A stretch of 40,312 nucleotides of DNA from Candidatus Aenigmatarchaeota archaeon (GCA_030615165.1 JAUWZW010000002.1:1-40312), one strand, 5' to 3'. Shown: positions 16,716 to 23,891, numbered from the stretch's first letter. Made by a program: numbers and translations. The notes: generated from the sequence alone by a model not told the origin.

Positions 16716-16739
16716 ATATTAACAGGGCTCATAGCTCAG
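16716..16739 (+). other. tRNA 5'-end fragment resembling tRNA-Ile(UAU)
   Basis: ATATTAACAGGGCTCATAG followed by CTCAG matches ATATTCACAGGGCTCGTAG and CTCAG at the 5' end of the tRNA-Ile gene (25006-25027), with two differences, including bases upstream of the tRNA. The match stops in the D-loop. No anticodon arm or T-arm follows, so it is a remnant or a decoy, not a working tRNA. Confidence 0.45.
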
Positions 16740-16751
16740 CCCTGAGCCTTT

Positions 16752-16827
16752 CACAAAGGTTAAGCAAATAACAGTTCAAACTGTTAATTGATGAACAGAT
16801 GAACTTATGATCGCTTAAGCCTTTGTG
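16752..16827. repeat. Second copy of the hairpin repeat module
   Basis: This 76-bp module has the same plan as 16599-16675: ends CACAAAGG/CCTTTGTG, an inner stem (TTAAGC with GCTTAA), a small perfect hairpin (AACAGTT...AACTGTT) and a GATGAACA-rich single-stranded stretch. Relative to copy 1 several stem pairs differ on both sides (AACGGTT/AACCGTT versus AACAGTT/AACTGTT; T-A versus C-G at the ends), so pairing is preserved. After it GGCTTACCCAAA resembles GGCTTACCCCAAA in the tRNA intron. The piece GTTAAGCAAATAAC also recurs at 17396, before the next coiled-coil gene. Confidence 0.6.
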
Positions 16828-16856
16828 GCTTACCCAAAAAATATGAGGAAGATATT

Positions 16857-17336
16857 ATGAAAAGAATGAAGGCAATATCACCGCTGATTTCTGCAGTCAT
16901 GGTAATCCTAATTGCATTTGCTTTATCCGCTCTCATAGCTCCCTGGGCGTTTGAGATAGCAAGGCAGCAGACAAACCAGACAGGCGGCTATGCAGAGCAG
17001 CAGATGATATGCCAGAACACAGCATATGACTTTGATACAAACTACGGGACAAACGGCGTTAATTGGACCTCTACAGGAACAAACGATAATTTAACTGTAA
17101 AGATAGTGAATACGGGATATCAAAATCTCTACAATTTCTCATTTGAACTTGTGATAAATGACACAGTTATATTGCGTCCTGATGTAACAGATGCGACCCA
17201 GAAGACAAGTATAAATCCTCTGGAACCTAGTCAGAGTACTTTCCTCAATACAACAGCCAATATCAGCGGAACATTGAGTGAAGTCAAGATACTAAACATA
17301 GTTTGCCCGAGTGTTTATGCAAGGCAGGAATTGTAA
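16857..17336 (+). CDS. Archaeal type IV pilin (PF07790-like N-terminus)
   Basis: The N-terminus MKRMKAISPLISAVMVILIAFALSALI is the class III signal of archaeal pilins: a basic head, probable cleavage before ISPLIS, then a hydrophobic helix that packs into the filament core. The mature domain of about 130 residues is rich in Thr/Asn with several N-x-S/T sites (NWT, NLT, NFS, NTT), suiting an N-glycosylated surface fibre. A GAGGAAG sequence precedes the ATG at a suitable distance. No assembly motor lies next to it; the ATPase and platform genes are 12 kb away at 29.5-33.1 kb and may serve it. Confidence 0.75.
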   Translation: MKRMKAISPLISAVMVILIAFALSALIAPWAFEIARQQTNQTGGYAEQQMICQNTAYDFDTNYGTNGVNWTSTGTNDNLTVKIVNTGYQNLYNFSFELVINDTVILRPDVTDATQKTSINPLEPSQSTFLNTTANISGTLSEVKILNIVCPSVYARQEL

Positions 17337-17419
17337 TAGCACAGCCGCTATTCTAACTATTTATATCAAGAAGTGGTTAAATTATATTATAGAAAGTTAA
17401 GCAAATAACGGGTAATGAT

Positions 17420-17962
17420 ATGCCTAATGATGAAGATATTTCTAAAACCCCCGGCCAGATTGAGACAAAGGAAAAAAAGAAGATAATCCCAGAGATGATT
17501 GCCCATATAAACAGGGTTGAAGAGAAAATAAACACGCTCAAAGAGGGCATGAGAGAGATAAAGGATTTGCAGACAGTGAACAAGCTCGATATCATAAACC
17601 TGAAGAATGAGATAGAGCAGATAAAGCTTTCCATACCAACCCTTTCTCCGGAGAATATAGAGAAAGTCAAGGCAATGGAGAAGCTGGCAGAAAAGGCTGA
17701 AAAAGCAGAGAAGATAAAGGATGATGTTGATAAACTCAAGTCAGATATGAAGAAACTGGATATGCTTCAGAAGAAACTGGCGGAGATTGAGAAAATACAC
17801 GCCAATAGGAGGGTTACAAAAGATGTTAAAACAAAGCCAAGGCGTATGCTTCACATACCAGGTCGATTAAAAAGAACAAAGATTAAAAAATGCAAAAAGT
17901 GCGGGGCTGTGCTGATCCCCAAGGCAAAGTTTTGCGGAAGGTGCGGGGCAAAAGGGAGGTAA
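17420..17962 (+). CDS. Coiled-coil protein with C-terminal zinc ribbon
   Basis: A 180-residue protein: charged N-terminus, two coiled-coil segments (about 30-75 and 85-125), a basic stretch (KTKPRRMLHIPGRLKRTKIKK) and a zinc ribbon CKKCGAVLIPKAKFCGRCG at the very end. There is no signal peptide or membrane helix, so it should be cytoplasmic. The next gene begins one base after the stop with another zinc ribbon, and GGGAGGTAAC overlaps the end of this gene as its ribosome-binding site. The pair would be made together and probably interact through the ribbons (inferred). No known function is recognised. Confidence 0.75.
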   Translation: MPNDEDISKTPGQIETKEKKKIIPEMIAHINRVEEKINTLKEGMREIKDLQTVNKLDIINLKNEIEQIKLSIPTLSPENIEKVKAMEKLAEKAEKAEKIKDDVDKLKSDMKKLDMLQKKLAEIEKIHANRRVTKDVKTKPRRMLHIPGRLKRTKIKKCKKCGAVLIPKAKFCGRCGAKGR

Positions 17963-17963
17963 C

Positions 17964-19700
17964 ATGAAATCATGTCCGAAATGCAAGAGATCCTATCCTG
18001 ATACGGAAAACTACTGCATACATTGCGGCACAAGGCTTGCTGCGAAGAAGCCGAGAGAATGGATAAAGCCTGTAAAACCACCAAGGGATATCACTGTTCT
18101 GAAGAGGAAGATGGATAAACTTGAAAGGGATGCTTCCCCCAGGCAGTTTGCAAAGCTGAGTAAAAAGATAGACGCCCTGGAACAGAGAATGAATGCCACG
18201 ATACTGCTGGCAAGAAAGACAAGCAGGATTAAATTCCCCCCTGAGGAAAGGATGATTTCCTTATCGGCTAAGGTCAAAAAGCTTGAACAGAAGCTGGACT
18301 CTGTCAATGGAACTGTTTATGGGCTGGAGAAGATAAAACTCGAGCCAGAGATACATAAAGCACTGAGGGCGAAGATAAATGGACTGGAGAGGGAGCTCAA
18401 GAGGGTCGAGAAGAATACAAGAAGGATGGTTGAGATTAAGTCCCTTCCAAAGAAAGAAGCAATGTCCATTGTGGACGAGATTGGCAAACTGGAGAGAAAG
18501 GCGGATGCAATGGGTGAGGCAGCTGACTATGGAAGGAGCATAGAGAAATTGAAAAAGATGGTTGAGACAGCGGATTCAAAGATAATGGGACTGACGGATT
18601 TTATAAAGGATAATGAAGGGAGCCTTGGTGGGATTGAAAAAGGCCTCAAGGGTGTTGTCAGAAGGGTTGACCTGAAGGATTTTCAGGAAAAGGTCATCGG
18701 CGATATGGATTCCCTGAATGAAGAGGTCAGGAGAAAAATCAGCTCAGACAGCGCAATGATAAAAAAGATAAGCAGAAAACTTAAAGAGCAGGATAAATTT
18801 ATTACTGATTTTACAAAGACATGGGAGTCGCTGGGCAAATTCAAGGAGAGGATGTTGCTTCTGATAGGCCTTACCCTGCAGGAGAAGAAAAAGTCAAGGA
18901 GGATAAAGAACAGGTTAAGGATAATGGTTGAGAAGAGAATGGCTGAAATCAGGGAGCAGAACGATTTACTGACCAAAGCGATGGAGGCAAGGTTTGATGA
19001 AGCCAAGGCAGATGTTTCCAAGGATGTGAGGGATTTGGGGTTAAGGTTTGATGAAGAACTGCAATCGGTAAATGAGACCCTTGCCAATAAGGAGAAGAGA
19101 ATTTCTGCAAAACTCTCTTCCATTAGTAAGGATGCTATTTCAAAAAAAGAATTGGAGGATTTCAGGAGGGAGTTCGGTGTAGAGAAGGCAAGGGTTTTTG
19201 ACGTCGTGGACCAGTTGGTTGACCAGGGCAAGATTATTGAGGAGCTTGAGAATGTAAAGGAGAACCTGATATCAGAGCAAAGGCTGAAGATAAGCGGATT
19301 CGGAGCAGGGCTCAGGCAAGAGCTTGACAAGATGAAAGCAGAACATGGGGAAGCCGTATCTTCCCTGAAGGAATCAGAAAGCAAATTCAAAACATCCATG
19401 AAAAAATTGAGGAAGGAGATGTGGGAAGAGACGAGGACTAATGAGAAATTGAGGGAGGACATGAGCGCAATGCTTGGGGAATTCAGGACAATAGGAAGCG
19501 ATTCACAGGAAAAACTTGGCATGGTCAAGGGTGTCATAGACAACCTTGAGAAGAGGTTCAGGGTTGAGATAGAATCCCTAGAGGAAAAGCTGGAAAAGAT
19601 GAGAAAGATTATAAAGATTCAGGAGAAACAAGAATCAGATAGGATAAGCCCGCTGAATCTGGGGAAGGAAACAAGGATAGTAAAGAAGCCGGGAAAATAG
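17964..19700 (+). CDS. Long coiled-coil protein with N-terminal zinc ribbon
   Basis: 578 residues opening with the zinc ribbon CPKCKRSYPDTENYCIHCG; the remainder is almost wholly predicted coiled coil, rich in Lys, Glu and Leu with heptad spacing and few prolines. Breaks occur near 210-225 and 300-320 (LGKFKERMLLLIGLTLQEKKK), giving a rod of several segments. No ATPase head is present, so it is not an SMC or Rad50 protein. Size and composition suggest a scaffold or filament-forming protein (inferred). It forms a run with the coiled-coil genes on either side. The 286-aa antisense ORF at 18683-19543 is a composition artefact. Confidence 0.7.
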   Translation: MKSCPKCKRSYPDTENYCIHCGTRLAAKKPREWIKPVKPPRDITVLKRKMDKLERDASPRQFAKLSKKIDALEQRMNATILLARKTSRIKFPPEERMISLSAKVKKLEQKLDSVNGTVYGLEKIKLEPEIHKALRAKINGLERELKRVEKNTRRMVEIKSLPKKEAMSIVDEIGKLERKADAMGEAADYGRSIEKLKKMVETADSKIMGLTDFIKDNEGSLGGIEKGLKGVVRRVDLKDFQEKVIGDMDSLNEEVRRKISSDSAMIKKISRKLKEQDKFITDFTKTWESLGKFKERMLLLIGLTLQEKKKSRRIKNRLRIMVEKRMAEIREQNDLLTKAMEARFDEAKADVSKDVRDLGLRFDEELQSVNETLANKEKRISAKLSSISKDAISKKELEDFRREFGVEKARVFDVVDQLVDQGKIIEELENVKENLISEQRLKISGFGAGLRQELDKMKAEHGEAVSSLKESESKFKTSMKKLRKEMWEETRTNEKLREDMSAMLGEFRTIGSDSQEKLGMVKGVIDNLEKRFRVEIESLEEKLEKMRKIIKIQEKQESDRISPLNLGKETRIVKKPGK

Positions 19701-19782
19701 TTAAGCCCGCAAGGCGGAGGAGGGTTGAACGCCAGCAAGTTCATATAAAGCGTTCTCCGTCATAGTTCGCAAGGCGGTATAC
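19701..19782 (+). promoter_or_regulatory. Hairpin leader with CCGTCA-N8-AAGGCGGT before the third coiled-coil gene
   Basis: The 82-bp gap holds GCAAGGCGG twice (about 19708 and 19769) and a hairpin GAACGC/GCGTTC whose 3' arm ends just before CCGTCA at 19757. Eight bases later AAGGCGGT begins, and the ATG follows so that CCGTCA starts exactly 26 bases before it. This is the arrangement found before 13629 and 23257. It may act in translation or transcription initiation. Confidence 0.5.
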
Positions 19783-20418
19783 ATGGCAAAAATAAAGGGT
19801 CTTGAAGGCACAGAGAAGGATTTTGAAGTCCTAGAGAAAGGCATAAAGAAACTGCTCGAGGACACGCAGGAGGATAGGTTCGAGGAGATGACCGAGATAA
19901 TGGGAGAAAGGATAGATGAAGGAATGTCCTCCCTCAAGGATGAACTGGAGAGAAGGATTGATGATATGAAAAAAGAAAAGATTGATATTGCGAGTTTCCT
20001 TGCTGAGATAAAGAAGAACAGGGGAAGGATTACCAAGATGGAAGAGAGGCTCGATTCCTTTAAAAAGGATGATTCAACAGGCAGGAAGAACATGGAGGAT
20101 GATATTCATAGGGAGTTTGAGAAGGTAAAGAACGGGGTAAAGCAGGGCATAACAGAAAATGCAGGGACAATCAAAAATATGGAGGCAGAGATGGCAAATT
20201 TCAGGGAAAGGATAGAGGAAGTCAAGCTCCTTGGAGATGCCCTGAAGGGGCTTGATGTGAGGAGCGTAGCAAGGGATATTGAGGTTTTGAAGCAAAAGAC
20301 ACACTGGCTTGGAGAGAACATAGAAAAGTTCAATATCCAGCCTTTATTCAAAAGGATAAGGGAAATAGAGGAAGAGGTAAAGGTAACAAGGGACAGATCA
20401 CCATTGGTTATAGAGTAG
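19783..20418 (+). CDS. Coiled-coil protein of unknown function
   Basis: 211 residues, nearly all helical and highly charged, with heptad patterns from about 5-75 and 85-160 and a last segment KTHWLGENIEKFNIQPLFKRIREIEEEV. No zinc ribbon, membrane helix or catalytic motif is seen. It is third in a run of four coiled-coil genes on the same strand. Its start is well supported by the shared leader motif directly upstream. Function unknown; a structural partner of its neighbours is a guess. Confidence 0.65.
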   Translation: MAKIKGLEGTEKDFEVLEKGIKKLLEDTQEDRFEEMTEIMGERIDEGMSSLKDELERRIDDMKKEKIDIASFLAEIKKNRGRITKMEERLDSFKKDDSTGRKNMEDDIHREFEKVKNGVKQGITENAGTIKNMEAEMANFRERIEEVKLLGDALKGLDVRSVARDIEVLKQKTHWLGENIEKFNIQPLFKRIREIEEEVKVTRDRSPLVIE

Positions 20419-20463
20419 CGGGCAGTCAAAAGTTATAAATACATTGGAGGGTAATAGAAGTAT

Positions 20464-20556
20464 ATGAGAGGAGAAATCGTTATTTTCATAATAGGGGTAA
20501 TAGTTGGAATCCTGCTGGTGAAATACATTCTTCCGATGATCGGCATATCAATATAA
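20464..20556 (+). CDS. 30-residue single-helix membrane peptide
   Basis: Too short for the ORF track. ATG at 20464 encodes MRGEIVIFIIGVIVGILLVK and ten further residues, ending in TAA. Nearly the whole peptide is one hydrophobic helix with a glycine every few residues (G-V-I-V-G) and a basic residue near each end. GGAGGG lies about 15 bases upstream and a TATA-like TTATAAATA before that. It sits between coiled-coil genes on the same strand and could anchor one of them to the membrane (inferred). The frame is convincing by composition, but conservation is untested. Confidence 0.5.
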   Translation: MRGEIVIFIIGVIVGILLVKYILPMIGISI

Positions 20557-20616
20557 TTGTGCTGCTTTCTACAGGGCGCAAGTGCCTATTTTTAAACCAA
20601 TCGCTTAAATTAAACT

Positions 20617-21912
20617 ATGGGTTTTTTGAATATTTTCAGAAAGAGGAAAGAAAAACCAGAGCCGCAGGAGATTGAGCAGAGGACAGAAGAGTCAGTCCTT
20701 GCTACAGATGAGATTCTGGAATGGATAGATAAGGAATTCAGGGAGAAACTGGATAGAGCCCACTCTAAGGCAAGTGAGATTCAAAACAGTGTAATGGATG
20801 GCTTCTCAAGGTTAAGGGATTCTGTAAGTATTTTGGAGAAGGCAAGTTTTGAAAAACAGGACAGGAGCTATGCAGCAGTAAACATGGTTAAGGACTCCTT
20901 TGTGAAGAGAACATATTCCCTCATAAACAATGTGAGAAAGATACAGGGCGACCTGAATTATACAGGACTCAAGGATTTCCACTCAGCTACGTCGAGGGTT
21001 GTAAATAAATTGAAGAATCTCTCACCAAAGCAGATGGTCATGCTTTCAAACTACTTCAAGAAGGAATGCAATAACGTTATCAGTAAAATGAGACGGGTTG
21101 AGGATGATGTAAAGTCTTTGGGCGGATTTCTTGAATCTGACGCAAGGGTGATGAGAATGATTCAGGATGTAAACATGAGTGTGCTCAAGCAGGGTGAACT
21201 TTTAAGGGAATTGAATTCCATTGGGAAGAGAGGGGATGAGATCCGGAATAAACTGGATGACCTGAAAGGGGTTAAGAAGGAGAAGGAATCAGGGCTTCAA
21301 AAGCTGCTGAAGAGCAGGGAATGGAGAGAGCTGGAGAGCATCAAGGAAAAGACTGAAAGGATAAGGCAGGAGATGTCAGACATCGAGAACATAGTGAATG
21401 AAAAGATATCATCTGTGAAGAGGCCATTCAAGAAACTGAAGCATGTCTTGGATGCAGAAACCACAACAAAGGAGTCTTTCCCGGATAACCCGTTCAGGGA
21501 AGTTATAATGAGGGACAGGGAGAACTGGTTAAAGAACACACTGGATTCAATCAGAGATTTCTCTGAAAGCGGAAGGATTGCATTAAAACCAAGTGAGAAG
21601 AAGAGGGTTCTTGATTTGATTAAGATACTGGAATCAGAGATACCAAGGGAGAAGGAAAAACACAGGAAATTGGCAAATGACATGAATGAGAAGGAAAGAG
21701 GGCTAAAAACCGATGTTATAAGAAAGATAAACTCCCTTAAGGGTGCAATAAAAAACAGCGCTGAGAGGATGCTGTCCTTGGAGAAGGAGGCAAATGTAAT
21801 CTGGGATGACAAGGAAAGGATAAAGGGTGATTTGATTGAGGAGAAGAAAAAAACAGAAAGGCTCATTCTTGAAAGCAGTGGAAGGAAAGTCAGAATTAAG
21901 ATCTCTGGCTGA
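20617..21912 (+). CDS. Large coiled-coil protein with amphipathic N-terminus
   Basis: 431 residues beginning MGFLNIFRKRKEKPEPQ, a short amphipathic basic helix like the membrane-touching starts of peripheral proteins. Helical domains with coiled-coil breaks follow: a conserved-looking middle part (LKDFHSATSRVVNKLKNLSPKQMVML) suggests a folded helical bundle around residues 115-165, and a long coiled coil covers about 190-300 and 330-425. No Walker motif or zinc site is seen. It is the last of four coiled-coil genes and its end overlaps the start of the Pus10 gene, implying co-transcription with translation genes. Confidence 0.65.
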   Translation: MGFLNIFRKRKEKPEPQEIEQRTEESVLATDEILEWIDKEFREKLDRAHSKASEIQNSVMDGFSRLRDSVSILEKASFEKQDRSYAAVNMVKDSFVKRTYSLINNVRKIQGDLNYTGLKDFHSATSRVVNKLKNLSPKQMVMLSNYFKKECNNVISKMRRVEDDVKSLGGFLESDARVMRMIQDVNMSVLKQGELLRELNSIGKRGDEIRNKLDDLKGVKKEKESGLQKLLKSREWRELESIKEKTERIRQEMSDIENIVNEKISSVKRPFKKLKHVLDAETTTKESFPDNPFREVIMRDRENWLKNTLDSIRDFSESGRIALKPSEKKRVLDLIKILESEIPREKEKHRKLANDMNEKERGLKTDVIRKINSLKGAIKNSAERMLSLEKEANVIWDDKERIKGDLIEEKKKTERLILESSGRKVRIKISG

Positions 21913-23020
21913 GCGCTTGCTGGAAAAGCAGCTGTGTGATAACTGCCTCGGAAGGCAGATGGCAATGGTATCCACAGGGATGACAAACAGGGAGCGGGGC
22001 AGGGTTTTGAGAAGGCTTTTCAAGGCAGGAAAAGAGCCAGGAAAATGTTCCGTGTGCAGGGGGCTCTTTAAGAATCTGAACAGGCTCGCCCTGAGGGCTG
22101 TCAAGAAACTGGGAAGGATAGAATTCAACACGTTTGTTGTCGGCTCAAAGATAAACCAAGGGTTTATATCCAGGGAGGAGTCTTTGTGGAGGTTGGTTGG
22201 TATCAAGTACTGCGAATCCCTGAAGGCAGAGCTCAACAGGGAACTGGGCAAGCTCATATGGAAGAAAACAGGGAAGCGTGCCGATGAAAAAAACCCTGAT
22301 GTAACGGTTATAATTAACACAGAAAGAGATGAGATAGAGCTGAGGATAAACCCTTTATTTGTTTACGGGAAATATAAAAAGCTTGTGAGGGGAATCCCTC
22401 AGACAAAATGGGATATGTATCCGGAGACTATCGAGGATATAATAGCCAAACCATTCATGAAATTCACAAAGGGCAGCAGGCATGCATTTCATGGCGCAGG
22501 AAGGGAGGATGTTGATGCACGCTGCCTGGACTGGAGACCGTTTGTCTTCGAGGTTTTCGAGCCTTTAAAGAGAAACCTGGATTTAAAAAGAATAAAGAAG
22601 GAGATTAACAAGACAGGCAAGGTCAGGGTTAGTAATTTAAGGAATTCAGAGAAAAAGGAGGTAGTAAAGATAAAATCCATAAGGCCTGATAAAACATACA
22701 GGATATTGATTGGATTTGAAAAGCCTGTCAAGGCAGGGGAACTGAAGAAGCTGAGAACCCTTACAGGGATTATTGAACAGAAAACACCAAACAGGGTGTT
22801 GCACAGGAGGGCTGACCTCCTGAGGAAGAGAAGGGTTAAAAGCATAAAATGGAAAAGGATAAGTAATAAAAAAATCGAAATAGAAATCAGGAGCGAGGCA
22901 GGGCTTTACGTAAAGGAAATGGTAACAGGCGACAGGGGAAGGACAAAACCAAATGTGGCAGCTCTCCTAAAAAACCCCACAAAGATACTGGAGCTGGATG
23001 TTGTAAAAATATGGTTGTAA
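21836..23020 (+). CDS. pus10: tRNA pseudouridine(54/55) synthase Pus10
   Basis: Makes pseudouridine 54 and 55 in the T-loop of archaeal tRNAs. The N-terminal domain has the zinc pairs CDNC and CSVC. The catalytic domain has RHAFHGAGREDVDARCL, with the catalytic Asp in the DVDAR context, and the C-terminus has RTLTGIIEQKTPNRVLHRRADL and EAGLYVKEMVTGDRGRTKPN, typical of Pus10. The start is uncertain: the track uses TTG 21836, overlapping the previous gene by 77 bases, whereas GTG 21878 gives MEGKSELRSLAERLL and fits the family start better. Pus10 next to L21e and RpoF is a familiar euryarchaeal-type order. Confidence 0.92.
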   Translation: MRRRKKQKGSFLKAVEGKSELRSLAERLLEKQLCDNCLGRQMAMVSTGMTNRERGRVLRRLFKAGKEPGKCSVCRGLFKNLNRLALRAVKKLGRIEFNTFVVGSKINQGFISREESLWRLVGIKYCESLKAELNRELGKLIWKKTGKRADEKNPDVTVIINTERDEIELRINPLFVYGKYKKLVRGIPQTKWDMYPETIEDIIAKPFMKFTKGSRHAFHGAGREDVDARCLDWRPFVFEVFEPLKRNLDLKRIKKEINKTGKVRVSNLRNSEKKEVVKIKSIRPDKTYRILIGFEKPVKAGELKKLRTLTGIIEQKTPNRVLHRRADLLRKRRVKSIKWKRISNKKIEIEIRSEAGLYVKEMVTGDRGRTKPNVAALLKNPTKILELDVVKIWL

Positions 23021-23065
23021 GAATCAATTAATAAAAGCAGTTCGTAAAGTTTGACATAGACGGAG

Positions 23066-23224
23066 TCGTGTCTCGTAGACACGAGATTGAGTGAGCTTTG
23101 CTCACGAAAGATGTGCTCACAACTCTTGTGCTGAGGCACAAGATCGCGCCTCGCTGGCGCGAGACGTCTCTGCGTCAGAGACGCAGACATATCTTCATCC
23201 AATGCAGAGGAGAGATGAAGATAT
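23066..23224 (+). repeat. Array of six consecutive hairpins upstream of L21e
   Basis: Perfect hairpins sit nearly end to end: 23066-23084 (8-bp stem), 23091-23105 (6), 23124-23143 (8), 23144-23162 (7), 23165-23183 (8) and 23189-23224 (11-bp stem, 14-nt loop). Loops of the first five are 3-5 nt. Stem sequences differ, so they are not copies of one palindrome. The last loop contains GCAGAGGAGA and its stem contains the ATG at 23215. The track ORF starting at 23098 runs through this array and its first about 39 residues are not L21e-like. Confidence 0.7.
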
Positions 23225-23230
23225 ATGTTC

Positions 23231-23256
23231 CCGTCAGAGTTCATAAGGCGAGGTTT
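23231..23256 (+). promoter_or_regulatory. CCGTCA-N8-AAGGCGAGGT leader motif before L21e
   Basis: CCGTCA (23231-23236), eight bases, AAGGCGAGGT (23245-23254), two bases, then the ATG at 23257. The order and the 26-base distance from the first C to the ATG are the same before 13629 and 19783. GAGGT could pair with the 16S 3' end, but it is closer to the ATG than is usual for a Shine-Dalgarno sequence. Confidence 0.55.
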
Positions 23257-23568
23257 ATGACCAAACCAAGCAAGGGCATGAGGCATAGAACAAGAAGGAA
23301 GCTGAAGAAGGGCTTCAGGGAAAGGTTTAAGCCAGAGAGGTTCATACAAGAATTTAAACCAGAAGACAAAGTAATAATCAAGCAGAATGCATCCTCGCAC
23401 AAAATGCCCCATCCAATATTCAAGGGAAGAATAGGCAGGGTAAGGGAAAAGAGAGGAAGGGCTTACATAGTCGAAATCAGGATCGGAAACAAGATAAAAG
23501 AGCTGATGGTAAGACCGGAGCACCTCCTAAAGCTTCCTCAAAGAAAACCTTGGAAAAGAAATAGGTGA
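23257..23568 (+). CDS. rpl21e: 50S ribosomal protein L21e
   Basis: Large-subunit ribosomal protein. From 23257 the 103 residues match the family from end to end: KPSKGMRHRTRRKLKKGFRE, a basic N-terminus, then QEFKPEDKVIIKQNASSHKM, PHPIFKGRIGRVREKRGRAYIVE and VRPEHLLKLP. The family normally starts close to the KxKG motif, so the ATG at 23257 is preferred over 23215 (adds KIYVPVRVHKARF) and 23098 (track). The stop is separated by only five bases from rpoF. Expression probably depends on the hairpin array and leader motif upstream. Confidence 0.93.
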   Translation: MTKPSKGMRHRTRRKLKKGFRERFKPERFIQEFKPEDKVIIKQNASSHKMPHPIFKGRIGRVREKRGRAYIVEIRIGNKIKELMVRPEHLLKLPQRKPWKRNR

Positions 23569-23573
23569 TAATT

Positions 23574-23891
23574 ATGGAAATCACGAATGAGAAAAACGTA
23601 ACCTGGGCTGAAGCCAAGAAGTTGATGGAGAAGAAGAAGGCTCTGGGCTATGAGCAGAAGAATGCATTAGAGCATCTGAAAAAGTTCAGCAAATTCTCTG
23701 AAAAGAAGACCCAGGAGTTCATGAAAATGCTGGGCAAGATAGAGAGGCTGAAGGACAGGCATAAAATAAGCATAATCAACATGCTGCCTAGGGATATGGA
23801 TGACATCAGGATTCTTTTTGCAAATGAGATAATAACAATATCTGAGGATGAAAAGAAGGAGATACTGAAGATAGTAAAGAAATTCACCTAA
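23574..23891 (+). CDS. rpoF: DNA-directed RNA polymerase subunit F (Rpb4)
   Basis: Forms the stalk of archaeal RNA polymerase together with subunit E (Rpb7). 105 residues from 23574: EITNEKNVTWAEAKKLMEKK, a helical middle, and the HRDC-like C-terminal end IINMLPRDMDDIRILFANE, which is diagnostic of RpoF. The ATG at 23574 lies just after the L21e stop; the track start (23565) begins inside L21e. The order L21e-RpoF-DUF655 is conserved in many archaea. Confidence 0.92.
   Translation: MEITNEKNVTWAEAKKLMEKKKALGYEQKNALEHLKKFSKFSEKKTQEFMKMLGKIERLKDRHKISIINMLPRDMDDIRILFANEIITISEDEKKEILKIVKKFT

Noticed and set aside
16568-16856. A complete second tRNA or a C/D-box guide RNA in the repeat region
   Set aside because: A tRNA-like 5' end is present but no anticodon or T-arm follows. 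GATGA-like boxes occur, but no paired D box at the right spacing was found.
18683-19543. Long antisense ORF (286 aa, minus strand) over the coiled-coil gene
   Set aside because: It is Ser/Leu/Phe-rich low-complexity, exactly what the reverse strand of a Lys/Glu-rich coiled-coil gene gives. It has no start signal or family motif. The same applies to 21297-21986 and 26266-26778.
17964-19700. SMC/Rad50-type ATPase
   Set aside because: No Walker A, Walker B or ABC signature exists at either end; it is coiled coil with a zinc ribbon only.
23066-23224. CRISPR array
   Set aside because: There are hairpins but no direct repeats of constant length and no regular spacers; no cas gene is in the window.
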